Positions 16,036-24,621 are shown, counted from the stretch's first letter. The stretch: DNA of 24,781 nucleotides from Catenibacterium mitsuoka_A (GCF_964259225.1 NZ_CAXVKN010000032.1); one strand, 5' to 3'. Made by a program: numbers and translations. Notes: generated by a model not told the origin, from the sequence alone.

Positions 16036-16434
16036 TTACATATTTAAACCATAACTTTCTAAGATTTCTTCGCCAAAGGAAATCAAGCGTTCAACATTGA
16101 TATCCTCTTCTCCTCTTTGTGAATAAACGATAATCATCTGTTCATGATACTCAAAGCGATTACAATGAATAAGTGCATTAATATCTTTACTCATCTGAGG
16201 TAAATAGTTAATAAACTGATTCTCTTTCATCTTTCTTAAAAGAATACAATAATCTGCTAATGCAAGTTCTAGATGAAGAATTGTACGCATACGATCTTTA
16301 TTAAGTACTGCTTCTTCAAGTATTCCTTCCTGTAAATCAATCTTTTTCATATGATTAAGTACAACCTTAACGTTAGATATAGAACCATCCAACGCTTCCA
16401 TATAACATTTCTCTTTGAGTTCTCTTTCCTTCAT
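16036..16434 (-). CDS. Small hypothetical protein
   Basis: A 132-residue protein I do not recognise. It is rich in charged and hydrophobic residues, lacks a signal peptide, membrane helix or known motif, and looks mainly alpha-helical and cytosolic. A GTG three codons upstream (16443) would extend it, but ATG at 16434 has AGGTGAT six bases before it and is preferred. It lies between the ftsX terminator and the gpmI promoter, so it is expressed separately or by read-through; no clear promoter was found, and no terminator follows. Association with FtsEX is only positional. Confidence 0.75.
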   Translation of the reverse strand: MKERELKEKCYMEALDGSISNVKVVLNHMKKIDLQEGILEEAVLNKDRMRTILHLELALADYCILLRKMKENQFINYLPQMSKDINALIHCNRFEYHEQMIIVYSQRGEEDINVERLISFGEEILESYGLNM

Positions 16435-16459
16435 GATTATCACCTCACTATTATTCTAC

Positions 16460-16484
16460 AAAAAAACTGCACATATGTGCAGTT
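16460..16484 (-). terminator. Intrinsic terminator of ftsEX
   Basis: A perfect 20-base palindrome, AACTGCACAT/ATGTGCAGTT, with seven Ts. Its first two bases belong to the ftsX stop codon (16483-16485). In the RNA the centre must open into a small loop. Confidence 0.9.
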
Positions 16485-17391
16485 ATAATTTCAAGAATTT
16501 ACGTACTGAGAAGAATGAACCAATTAATCCTACAACAGCACCAAGTAGTGCAAGCAGAGCCCCTAATTGCCATACTAATGGATATGGTGACATAAATGTG
16601 ATCAAGTTAGATGACATCAATGATGTCATTGTCACATAAGCAAATTTATAACCATATACTAATATCAACAATGGCACAATAGAACCAATAAGTCCAATAA
16701 AGATACCTTCTAACATAAATGGAATACGGATATACCAGTTAGAAGCACCGACCATTCTCATGATTGAGATTTCTGTTGATCGAGATGTAATAGTGATTTT
16801 TATAGTATTCGCAATCATAAATAATGCGACTATGATTAATGCCACTACAAAGATGGCTCCACCATTACGTACAGATTCAAGGATATCCACTAATTTATTT
16901 GTAGAAGAGCCACCATAAGTCACTTCTTTTACACAAGGAATATCCCCAATCTTCTTCGCAATCTTATCAAGATTCTTCGCATTCTTGACTTCTACAATAT
17001 ATGCATCACCAAGAGGATTATCAGTACGATAGTTTTCAAATAACTGTTTTGAATTCTTATCCTGAGATGCAATTAATTTATCTAATTCTTTATCTTTACT
17101 TGAATAATTAACTTTCTTAATACCAGTTAATTTATTGATTTCATCTCCTACTGCTTTACTTTGTTCATCAGTAGCTGCTCTATCAACCTTAACATAGATA
17201 TTTAAACTGTTTTCAATATTCACAGTCATATGGTTCACATTGATTGCGATAACTGAAACAACACCAATCAATATTAACGTAATAGTTACTGCAAAGATAG
17301 ATGAAATAGACATTACACCGTTTCTCCAGATATTCTGGAAAGCAGTTTTACAATGCTTAGGCATTGCCTTTAATTCTTCTACGAATTCCAT
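16483..17391 (-). CDS. ftsX: Cell-division ABC transporter permease FtsX
   Basis: Membrane partner of FtsE. In Gram-positives FtsEX relays division signals to peptidoglycan hydrolases outside the cell. The 302-residue protein has an N-terminal cytoplasmic helix (EELKAMPKHCKTAFQNIWRN), a first membrane helix, a large outer domain of about 110 residues and three C-terminal helices, the standard FtsX plan. An upstream in-frame ATG at 17430 would lie well inside ftsE; the ATG at 17391 has AGGAGG nine bases upstream and matches the family start. It overlaps ftsE by 13 bases. No hydrolase partner such as PcsB or CwlO is next to it. Confidence 0.95.
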   Translation of the reverse strand: MEFVEELKAMPKHCKTAFQNIWRNGVMSISSIFAVTITLILIGVVSVIAINVNHMTVNIENSLNIYVKVDRAATDEQSKAVGDEINKLTGIKKVNYSSKDKELDKLIASQDKNSKQLFENYRTDNPLGDAYIVEVKNAKNLDKIAKKIGDIPCVKEVTYGGSSTNKLVDILESVRNGGAIFVVALIIVALFMIANTIKITITSRSTEISIMRMVGASNWYIRIPFMLEGIFIGLIGSIVPLLILVYGYKFAYVTMTSLMSSNLITFMSPYPLVWQLGALLALLGAVVGLIGSFFSVRKFLKL

Positions 17392-18080
17392 GACTGATAA
17401 CCTCCTAAACTTGTATCTGTTGTGACACAACCATCTTCAATAAGAATAGTTCTCTTCTTATTTCTCTGAACGATTTCACGGTCATGTGTGACAACAAGTA
17501 CAGTTGTCTGACGGACATCATTGATTCTTTCTAGAAGTTCAATGATTCCCTGAGATGTTTCAGGATCTAGGTTACCTGTTGGTTCATCCGCAATTAATAC
17601 TTTAGGCTGATTAACAATAGCACGAGCAATCGCTACACGCTGCTGCTGCCCACCTGATAATTCATGTGGGAACGAATTCGCTTTGTCTTCTAGACCTACA
17701 AGTTCTAGCACATTACGAACTTTTTTTCTGATTTCAGTTTTTGGTGTATTAGTTACTTCTAGCGCAAAAGCGACATTTTCAAAGACTGTCTTTTTTGGTA
17801 GAAGACGATAGTTCTGGAATACAACTCCAATCCTGCGTCTAAAATATGGGACTTTAGAGTTCTTAATACGAGATACATCGGTTCCATCAACAATAACTTT
17901 ACCTCTTGTTGCTTTTTCTTCACGATAGAGAAGCTTGATAAATGTAGATTTACCAGCACCAGTTGGACCAATGACATAAACAAATTCGCCAGCATCGATT
18001 GTAAGTGACATATCATTTACAGCACGTACGCCAGTTTTATAAACTTTTGTTACGTTTTCAAGTTTAATCATTTCTTGCAT
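17379..18080 (-). CDS. ftsE: Cell-division ATP-binding protein FtsE
   Basis: Cytoplasmic ABC ATPase of the FtsEX complex. At 233 residues it is of normal size. It shows Walker A GPTGAGKS (38-45), Q-loop VVFQNYRLLP, ABC signature LSGGQQQR (141-148), Walker B VLIADEP (161-167) with GNLD, and the H-loop VTHD. Its start ATG lies nine bases from AAGGAG; a second ATG three codons later is too far away. A perfect extended -10 promoter lies just upstream, so ftsEX may be expressed both from there and by read-through of secA-prfB-yitT. ftsX overlaps its 3' end. Confidence 0.97.
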   Translation of the reverse strand: MQEMIKLENVTKVYKTGVRAVNDMSLTIDAGEFVYVIGPTGAGKSTFIKLLYREEKATRGKVIVDGTDVSRIKNSKVPYFRRRIGVVFQNYRLLPKKTVFENVAFALEVTNTPKTEIRKKVRNVLELVGLEDKANSFPHELSGGQQQRVAIARAIVNQPKVLIADEPTGNLDPETSQGIIELLERINDVRQTTVLVVTHDREIVQRNKKRTILIEDGCVTTDTSLGGYQSWNS

Positions 18081-18103
18081 AGCACCACACTCCTTGTTTC
18101 CCC

Positions 18104-18112
18104 ATTATAGCA
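18104..18112 (-). promoter_or_regulatory. Extended -10 promoter of ftsEX
   Basis: TGC followed by TATAAT on the minus strand (TATAAT at 18104-18109), about 24 bases before the ftsE ATG, with no good -35. No terminator separates it from yitT. Confidence 0.7.
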
Positions 18113-18139
18113 CATACTCATAATAAGTAATGATTTATT

Positions 18140-19036
18140 TTAAATTTCTTTTGAAGACCATTTATCAAGATTAACGTTAGGTAATGTAAAGCCTCTTCCG
18201 TTTACACTATGAACTTCACTTGTGATTTCAAAGGCTTCTGGATCAATATTTTGAACAATCTCATGAAATGCAGCATATTCACGTCTATTTAAGACTACCA
18301 TAACAGCCTTAGAATCATTCTTCATAAATCCAGTTGTGATATTTAAGAATGTACAACCACGATCTACATCCTTCATTAAACGTTCTGCAATTTCTTCATA
18401 ATGTTCTGATACAACAATAACCTGGATGTTGTTTTGTCCAAGTAACATCATCTTATCAATAATATATGTAGACATCACAACAGTAATAATACCATAGAGA
18501 ATTTCTTCAACATTTGAAAATGGGATCTGAATAAGTAGAATCAAAATATCAAATATATTAATTAATAATCCTAGAGAAAGACCTGTATACTTATTCACAA
18601 GTAATGGTGGAATATCCATACCACCTGTACTATAACCAAGTCTTAATACAAGTCCTAGACCTACCCCAATAAGAAATCCTGCATAAACAGCTGCAAGTAA
18701 TGTATCCTTAGTTAAATGTGTCAAATAGTAACTCTTTTCAAATAATGCAAGGAAGAATGGGAATGCGAATGTAGAAACGAGTGTTCCTACTGCAAACTTC
18801 TTTCCTAATACAATATAGCCAACAACAAATGCGATTATGTTAATGGCAAGTACAAGTGTTGATAAATGAACATAGAACACATAATGCTGGAATGAAAGAG
18901 CAAGACCTGATGCACCACCAAGAATAATCTTAGCTGGTACCGCAAAACCTGCAGTACCTAAAGCCATAACGGCATTACCTAGCATAACTAAAATAAAATC
19001 AATCACTAATTTCTTTGCAGAATGTATTTTACTCAT
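18140..19036 (-). CDS. YitT-family membrane protein
   Basis: Member of the YitT/DUF161 family with a C-terminal DUF2179 domain. The 298-residue protein has about five N-terminal membrane helices, including glycine-rich segments such as GVGLGLVLRLGYSTGGMDIP, and a cytoplasmic tail starting near residue 200 that holds ITTGFMKNDSKAVMVV. The transported substrate of the family is not established. It corresponds in position to YvjA, found between prfB and ftsE in Bacillus. The ATG overlaps the prfB stop by eight bases and has AAGGAG seven bases upstream, so it belongs to the secA-prfB operon. Confidence 0.93.
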   Translation of the reverse strand: MSKIHSAKKLVIDFILVMLGNAVMALGTAGFAVPAKIILGGASGLALSFQHYVFYVHLSTLVLAINIIAFVVGYIVLGKKFAVGTLVSTFAFPFFLALFEKSYYLTHLTKDTLLAAVYAGFLIGVGLGLVLRLGYSTGGMDIPPLLVNKYTGLSLGLLINIFDILILLIQIPFSNVEEILYGIITVVMSTYIIDKMMLLGQNNIQVIVVSEHYEEIAERLMKDVDRGCTFLNITTGFMKNDSKAVMVVLNRREYAAFHEIVQNIDPEAFEITSEVHSVNGRGFTLPNVNLDKWSSKEI

Positions 19037-20144
19037 TATTTTTCTCCTTAACTTGAGATCTTAAATAAGCATAAATAAGATCATCAAGATCACCATCTAA
19101 TATTTTCTTTGGATCATTTGATTCATAACCAGAGCGGTTATCTTTGACCATAGAATAAGGATGAAGAACATAAGAACGGATTTGAGATCCCCATTCAATA
19201 TTCTTCTTTTCACCTTGAATTTCAGATAGTTTTTCAGCATGAGCTTCCTGCATCAATAAATACAATTTACTCTTTAACATCAACATGGCCTGTTCTCTGT
19301 TCTGTAACTGAGAACGCTGTGACTGACAAGAAACAACTGTATTCGTAGGAATATGCGTAATACGAACTGCTGAATCAGTTTTATTGATATGCTGTCCTCC
19401 AGCACCGGATGCACGATATGTATCAATACGTAGATCCTTTGGATCAATCGTAATCTCAATATCATCATCTAATTCAGGTGAAACTTCTACAGACGCAAAT
19501 GATGTATGTCTTCTTTTTGATGAATCAAACGGTGAAATACGTACAAGTCGATGAACACCCTTCTCTGCTCTTAAATGCCCATACGCATTATAACCAGTAA
19601 AACGGATAGAACATGATTTTAATCCTGCTTCATCACCTGCAAGATAATCATCAACATCAACCTTCCATCCTTTCTTTTCGCCATAACGTATATACATACG
19701 CATAAGCATCTCAGCCCAGTCCTGAGATTCAGTTCCTCCAGCTCCTGGATGAATTTCTACAATCGCATTAGAATGATCATATTCCTGATCAAATAATAAT
19801 GTCTTTTCAAATTCATCGAGATTCTTTTGAAATTTAATATAATCTTCTTCTAAAGAAGCCATAAAGTCAGGATCTTCTGTATCCTTAACATATTCATATA
19901 CTTCAACAAGTTCTTTATAGCTTTCTTCTAAAGAATCATCTGTATCAGCCACTTTCTTCATTTCATTCAGATGAGCATATACTTTAGTCGCATGTGCCTG
20001 GTCATCCCAGAAATGTTCGTCCATTGTCTGTACAGTCAGTCCTTCTATTTCTCTTTTTAGTACTTCAATATTTGCAGAAACATATAATTGGTCTAATAAT
20101 AAACGGGCATCTTCCAGCCCGTTTTTGATTTCATATAATTCCAT
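19029..20144 (-). CDS. prfB: Peptide chain release factor 2
   Basis: Class I release factor that reads UAA and UGA and triggers peptide release on the ribosome. The 371-residue protein has the stop-recognition tripeptide SPF (204-206) and the catalytic GGQ (249-251). Most bacterial prfB genes need a +1 frameshift at an in-frame UGA near codon 25; here the first 40 codons read straight through with no stop, so that autoregulation is absent. The ATG overlaps the secA stop as TAATG with no strong SD of its own, suggesting translation by coupling to secA. A hairpin occupies codons 7-15. Confidence 0.97.
   Translation of the reverse strand: MELYEIKNGLEDARLLLDQLYVSANIEVLKREIEGLTVQTMDEHFWDDQAHATKVYAHLNEMKKVADTDDSLEESYKELVEVYEYVKDTEDPDFMASLEEDYIKFQKNLDEFEKTLLFDQEYDHSNAIVEIHPGAGGTESQDWAEMLMRMYIRYGEKKGWKVDVDDYLAGDEAGLKSCSIRFTGYNAYGHLRAEKGVHRLVRISPFDSSKRRHTSFASVEVSPELDDDIEITIDPKDLRIDTYRASGAGGQHINKTDSAVRITHIPTNTVVSCQSQRSQLQNREQAMLMLKSKLYLLMQEAHAEKLSEIQGEKKNIEWGSQIRSYVLHPYSMVKDNRSGYESNDPKKILDGDLDDLIYAYLRSQVKEKNNE
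20101..20124 (-). promoter_or_regulatory. Hairpin in the first codons of prfB
   Basis: Perfect 8-bp GC-containing stem AAACGGGC/GCCCGTTT with an 8-base loop spanning codons 7-15. Read on the plus strand it is followed by five Ts, so it would look like a terminator for antisense RNA. A role in limiting prfB translation is a guess. Confidence 0.35.
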
Positions 20145-22786
20145 TATTTAAATTCAAGTTCAACCTTGATTTCTGGAATGTTCATTTCTGCTTCTGTACC
20201 AGGACGGATACCCATATGGACAATATTACGAGCAATTTCCTGAGAAATAGATTTTGTCATCTCTTCGAACATATAGAAACCTTCTTCTGTATATTCCTGA
20301 AGAGGATCACGCTGTGCATAAGCTCTTAAGTAGATACCATTTCTAAGTTTCTGCATTGCATCAATATGGTTGATCCATGTATGGTCAATGATACCTAAAA
20401 GAACACGACGTTCATAATCAAGTTTTACTGAATCTTCTAGATCCTTATTGAATCTGTTTTCATAGCTCATGAATACAACTTCACTGACTGCATCAATGAC
20501 CTTCTGAGGATCATTCACTGCTTTGTCAGGATTCTTAGCTACTAATTCACTTAATAACATGTAGTTCTTACCAACATAGTTTAAGAATTTTTCAATATCT
20601 ACAACTGGCTTCTTACCTTCATTATTAGTGAACTTAGGCATATCAAGTTCGATAGCTGTTAAGAATTCACCCTTGATGATTTCTGATAAGTCTTTAGAAC
20701 GCATGATATCATCTCTTTCTTTATACATGATTTCACGCTGCTGACGCATAATATCATCATATTCTAGTAACTGCTTACGCATATCGAAGTTCTGACCTTC
20801 TACACGCTTCTGAGCAGTTTCAATAGACTTAGTCACCATCTTAGATTCAATCGCTTCATCATCCATGAATGAATCAGTGAGAGCTTTAATCTTTTCACTT
20901 GCGAATCTCTGCATCAATTCATCTTCAAATGATACAAAGAACTGTGAACATCCTGGGTCACCCTGACGACCAGAACGTCCTCTTAACTGGTTATCGATAC
21001 GTCTAGATTCATGACGTTCAGAACCAATAACCATTAAACCACCAATTTCAGCTACACCTTCACCAAGCTTAATATCAGTACCACGACCAGCCATGTTAGT
21101 AGCGATTGTAACAGCACCCTTCACACCAGCCTTAGCGATAATAGCAGCTTCTTTGGCATGGTTTTTAGCGTTTAATGTATTATGCTTAATACCTTTTGCG
21201 CTTAACATCTTAGATAAGATTTCAGATGTTTCTACAGCCACTGTACCAAGAAGGATTGGCTGACCATAAGCATGGCGCATTTCTACTTCTCTAATAATAG
21301 CTGCATATTTAGCTTTCTTGCTTGAGAATACTAAATCTGGTTTATCATCACGAATAACAGGCTTGTTTGTAGGAATAACTACAACACGCATGTTATAGAT
21401 CTGACGGAATTCTTCTTCTTCAGTTTTTGCAGTACCTGTCATACCAGCTAGCTTATCAAATAATCTGAAGAAGTTCTGATAAGTAATTGTGGCAAGTGTA
21501 ACAGTTTCTTCTTTGATTGGTACACCTTCTTTTGCTTCAATAGCCTGATGTAAACCATCAGAATAAGCACGACCTGGCATAACACGTCCAGTAAACTGGT
21601 CAATGATCATAATAGAAGCATTTCTAATATCATGGCTGCCATCTTCAGTCGCAATCATGTATTCAATGTCCTTAGTCATTGTATAGTTTGCTTTAAGTGC
21701 CTGGTTGATATAGTGTACTAAAGCAGTATTTTGTGGATCATATAGGTTTTCTACATTAAATGCCTTTTCTGCTTTCGCAATACCATCAGGTGTTAATGTA
21801 CATGTCTTACTTTCAACATCTACCTGATAATCTTTTTCATTCTTTAAGCTCTTCGCAAAGTGGTCAGCAGATATATACATAGAAGCAGTCTTCTTTTTAC
21901 CACCACTAATAATTAATGGAGTACGTGATTCATCGATTAAGATAGAGTCTACTTCATCGACTAATGCATAATGTAATGGACGAAGTACTTTATCTTCATA
22001 GTTAGTTACCATGTTATCACGTAAGTAATCGAATCCTAATTCAGCATTTGTAGTATATGTAATATCACATGCATGCTGTTTTCTCTTATCATCTGCATCT
22101 AGTTCTCTTTCATTTAAACCAACAGTTAAACCTAAGAACTTATAAACCTGTCCATTTAATTCACAGTCACGACGTGCTAAATATTCGTTAACTGTAACAA
22201 CATGAACACCCTTACCATCTAAGGCATTCAAATAAACTGGGAAGATAGATGTTAGAGTTTTACCTTCACCTGTTTTCATTTCTGCAATATCACCATTATG
22301 AAGTGAAATAGCACCCATTAACTGTACTTTGAAGGCTTTGAGTCCTAGTACTCTATAGGCCGCTTCACGTACAACCGCAAATGCTTCTGGTAAAATATCA
22401 TCTAATGTCTCACCCTTTGCTAGACGATCCTTAAAGAATTGAGTCTGAGCACATAATTCTTCATCACTCATCGCCTGAGCCTGAGGTTCTATCGCAATAA
22501 TTTCATCTGCCTGTTTTTCTAATTTACGTAGAATTGAACTGTCCTGTGAGAAAATACTCTTAATACGGCCAGTAATTCCTTTTTTCTCTTTCTGAGGTGT
22601 TGTAGAGAATGGTAATGGTTTTGCATCTGTCTTGATATCGTCAAATGATTCTACAATGATATCGTCACCACGATGATCACCTAAATCAACGATTTCAGCC
22701 TCTTGATTGAGTTCCTGATGCTCCATTCCTTCCTTTTTTAACTTTTTCTTAACTTGTTTTCTAATTTCTTGTTTTTTACTAGGCAT
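20144..22786 (-). CDS. secA: Preprotein translocase ATPase SecA
   Basis: Motor ATPase that pushes secretory proteins through SecYEG. The 880 residues contain Walker A MKTGEGKT (170-177), DEVDSILIDESRTP, the preprotein-binding region, the second helicase domain with NMAGRGTDIKLG and RGRSGRQGDPG, and the scaffold sequence LRNGIYLRAYAQRDPLQEY. Two oddities: the ATP site lies about 70 residues later than usual because of a charged N-terminal extension, which has a strong SD (AAAGGAG) and so appears to be translated; and the protein ends soon after the scaffold (PEIKVELEFK) without the CxCxSG zinc motif that often closes SecA. It heads the secA-prfB-yitT operon with its own promoter. Confidence 0.97.
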   Translation of the reverse strand: MPSKKQEIRKQVKKKLKKEGMEHQELNQEAEIVDLGDHRGDDIIVESFDDIKTDAKPLPFSTTPQKEKKGITGRIKSIFSQDSSILRKLEKQADEIIAIEPQAQAMSDEELCAQTQFFKDRLAKGETLDDILPEAFAVVREAAYRVLGLKAFKVQLMGAISLHNGDIAEMKTGEGKTLTSIFPVYLNALDGKGVHVVTVNEYLARRDCELNGQVYKFLGLTVGLNERELDADDKRKQHACDITYTTNAELGFDYLRDNMVTNYEDKVLRPLHYALVDEVDSILIDESRTPLIISGGKKKTASMYISADHFAKSLKNEKDYQVDVESKTCTLTPDGIAKAEKAFNVENLYDPQNTALVHYINQALKANYTMTKDIEYMIATEDGSHDIRNASIMIIDQFTGRVMPGRAYSDGLHQAIEAKEGVPIKEETVTLATITYQNFFRLFDKLAGMTGTAKTEEEEFRQIYNMRVVVIPTNKPVIRDDKPDLVFSSKKAKYAAIIREVEMRHAYGQPILLGTVAVETSEILSKMLSAKGIKHNTLNAKNHAKEAAIIAKAGVKGAVTIATNMAGRGTDIKLGEGVAEIGGLMVIGSERHESRRIDNQLRGRSGRQGDPGCSQFFVSFEDELMQRFASEKIKALTDSFMDDEAIESKMVTKSIETAQKRVEGQNFDMRKQLLEYDDIMRQQREIMYKERDDIMRSKDLSEIIKGEFLTAIELDMPKFTNNEGKKPVVDIEKFLNYVGKNYMLLSELVAKNPDKAVNDPQKVIDAVSEVVFMSYENRFNKDLEDSVKLDYERRVLLGIIDHTWINHIDAMQKLRNGIYLRAYAQRDPLQEYTEEGFYMFEEMTKSISQEIARNIVHMGIRPGTEAEMNIPEIKVELEFK

Positions 22787-22818
22787 GATGTGTCTCCTTT
22801 CAATACAAAATCGTATAC

Positions 22819-22846
22819 ATTATATCATACATACCGCAAAAAACAA
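22819..22846 (-). promoter_or_regulatory. Promoter of secA-prfB-yitT
   Basis: -35-like TTGTTT (22841-22846), a 16-base spacer, then TATAAT (22819-22824) preceded by TGA, an extended -10. An imperfect inverted repeat, GTATGTAT/ATGTATAC with wobble pairs, flanks the -10 and might bind a regulator. No terminator separates it from comFC. Confidence 0.65.
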
Positions 22847-22852
22847 AAGATT

Positions 22853-23527
22853 TTATATACTCCTTGCTTGTTTAATTATTCCCAAGTTTACAAGGTATTT
22901 TTCTTTCATAGAGAGGATCAATATTTCAATTTTTTGAGTTTTTTCTTTTTCAATTAATTCAAGACAGGTCTTGATTGTTTGTCCAGAAGTCATCACATCA
23001 TCTAAGAGTAATATTTTCCTATTTTTAAGGAACGCACCACCTCTTAAACCAATAACATCACGTATCCCTGCTCTTTGTGTATAAGACTGATCACTTTGTT
23101 TATAATCTACTTTCTTATAAAGTCCATTGAAAACATGAGAGTGAATTGTCATTGCGATGGCTTGGTTAGGGGCAAAACCACGCACAACATTGGCCTTTGA
23201 CGCACTTGGCGCAACAACAATCAAATAATCCTTATAGCGTCTTTGTAGTTCTCTTTTGTACATATCTAAGAAAGCATCCTTTAAGGCATAATCATATTGT
23301 CCCTTATAACGAAAAAGCAGGGTACGGAAGAAATCATTGTAAGCATATAATATGCGTAGCGGATAACCTTGAAAGTTTGTCTTAATATCAATTCTCTTAA
23401 ATAAAGATAAACAGGAGGAACAGATACAGTGATGCGTAAATAATTGATGAAAAGAAGATGTTTTAGATATAGAGGATAAACAGATCAAACAGACATCCTG
23501 TTGAGCTTCTGAATGGTTTTGATACAT
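22853..23527 (-). CDS. comFC: ComF-family phosphoribosyltransferase-like protein (ComFC)
   Basis: Competence-related protein of 224 residues. The N-terminus has a zinc site with Cys 13/16 and 34/36/39, and the C-terminal part is a phosphoribosyltransferase fold with the PRPP motif ILLLDDVMTSGQT (172-184). In Bacillus comFC lies in the operon with comFA and helps DNA uptake; its exact reaction is not settled. The ATG overlaps comFA by 43 bases, with AAAGGCG about ten bases upstream; no later start would keep the zinc cysteines. secA follows with its own promoter and no obvious terminator lies between. Confidence 0.93.
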   Translation of the reverse strand: MYQNHSEAQQDVCLICLSSISKTSSFHQLFTHHCICSSCLSLFKRIDIKTNFQGYPLRILYAYNDFFRTLLFRYKGQYDYALKDAFLDMYKRELQRRYKDYLIVVAPSASKANVVRGFAPNQAIAMTIHSHVFNGLYKKVDYKQSDQSYTQRAGIRDVIGLRGGAFLKNRKILLLDDVMTSGQTIKTCLELIEKEKTQKIEILILSMKEKYLVNLGIIKQARSI

Positions 23528-24621
23528 CCCTTCATCGCCTTTGAATAATGGTTATCTATTAATAATATTCTTCCATCCTCATATCCTATTTTTCTTCCTA
23601 CTCTTCCCGCAATCTGTATCAATGTTCTTTCATCAAATATACGATCTCCTGCTTCTAATACAATCACCTGTACATCTTCTATTGTGATTCCTCTTTCTAA
23701 TATCGTTGTGGTGATTAAGACATCTAATAATCCTTCTTTAAAATCCTTTGTATATTCATTTAAATAAAGAGACTCAGAACTTACACCCTGTACTTTATAT
23801 GTATTCTTTAATAAGTCTGCATAGTATTGTGCATCACTTTTCCTAGGTACATATACTAATACTTTTTGGTGTGTTTCTAATAGTTTCTTAATCCAGTATT
23901 TCAAGGATATGAGCCACAAAAATTGAGGAATGATATAAATATGAGGAACAGGCAGATCATGACCATGGTAGCGTCGATTCATGATCATGACACATTCATC
24001 ATGAATATCTTCCTCAAGTAATGTAGCGGATAATTTAATATACCTTTTAGAGGCATGATAAAAGATTGAGTTCAATACATCATCTCCATAAAAAGGAAAG
24101 GCATCTGCTTCATCCATAATAATTAAATCAAAAGGAGAAGATACAAATCGATAGAGCTGATGAGTTGTACAAATGATTAAGGGGGCATCACTATTCTCTT
24201 GATAGCCCCCATATAGAAGACCAATGGTTAAGTGAGGAAAATCCTTCTGAATTCTTTCATGTAATTCTATACACAATTGTCTTCTAGGGATTGTGAAGCA
24301 TACTCGTCCACCATTTTCAATCACATGCTTGATGATTGCATAAGAAATTTCTGTTTTACCAGAGCCACATACGGCAAGGACAATAGAATTCGTGGCATTC
24401 TCATAATTCGTGATAAGTTGATCAGAGATGAACTGCTGGCGGGATGATAATCTAAAAGAAAGATGATAGGACGCATCAGTCATTATTAAAGGAGTCTTAT
24501 GTATTGGATAAACTTCATCTAAATAAATACGTCCAAATGTTATGCACTTTCTACAATAAGGTCTCTTATTGATATAGCTAATGTAGTTTTCATCCTCATT
24601 GCCACATACAGGACACTTCAC
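23485..24621 (-). CDS. comFA: Late-competence helicase ComFA
   Basis: DEAD-box ATPase thought to pull single-stranded DNA through the membrane during transformation. With the start chosen here it is 378 residues, shorter than Bacillus ComFA (about 460). Seen: a zinc finger with Cys 3/6 and 23/26, Walker A VCGSGKTE (83-90), DEAD (168-171), SATLL (motif III) and QIAGRVGRK (motif VI). Three GTG codons are possible at 24630, 24627 and 24621; only the last is eight bases from the full AGGAGG at 24630-24635, so GTG 24621 is preferred. comFC overlaps its 3' end. I see no comFB between them. Confidence 0.93.
   Translation of the reverse strand: MKCPVCGNEDENYISYINKRPYCRKCITFGRIYLDEVYPIHKTPLIMTDASYHLSFRLSSRQQFISDQLITNYENATNSIVLAVCGSGKTEISYAIIKHVIENGGRVCFTIPRRQLCIELHERIQKDFPHLTIGLLYGGYQENSDAPLIICTTHQLYRFVSSPFDLIIMDEADAFPFYGDDVLNSIFYHASKRYIKLSATLLEEDIHDECVMIMNRRYHGHDLPVPHIYIIPQFLWLISLKYWIKKLLETHQKVLVYVPRKSDAQYYADLLKNTYKVQGVSSESLYLNEYTKDFKEGLLDVLITTTILERGITIEDVQVIVLEAGDRIFDERTLIQIAGRVGRKIGYEDGRILLIDNHYSKAMKGCIKTIQKLNRMSV

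Noticed and set aside
17392..17430. Earlier start for ftsX inside ftsE
   Set aside because: The ATG at 17391 has a full AGGAGG at proper distance and matches the family's start.
20101..20124. Calling the prfB hairpin a terminator of the operon
   Set aside because: On the coding strand no T tract follows it; only the antisense reading has one.
22754..22957. Plus-strand open frame across the secA start and comFC end
   Set aside because: Phe/Tyr-rich AT-driven translation with no family match; the region is explained by the secA promoter and two genes.
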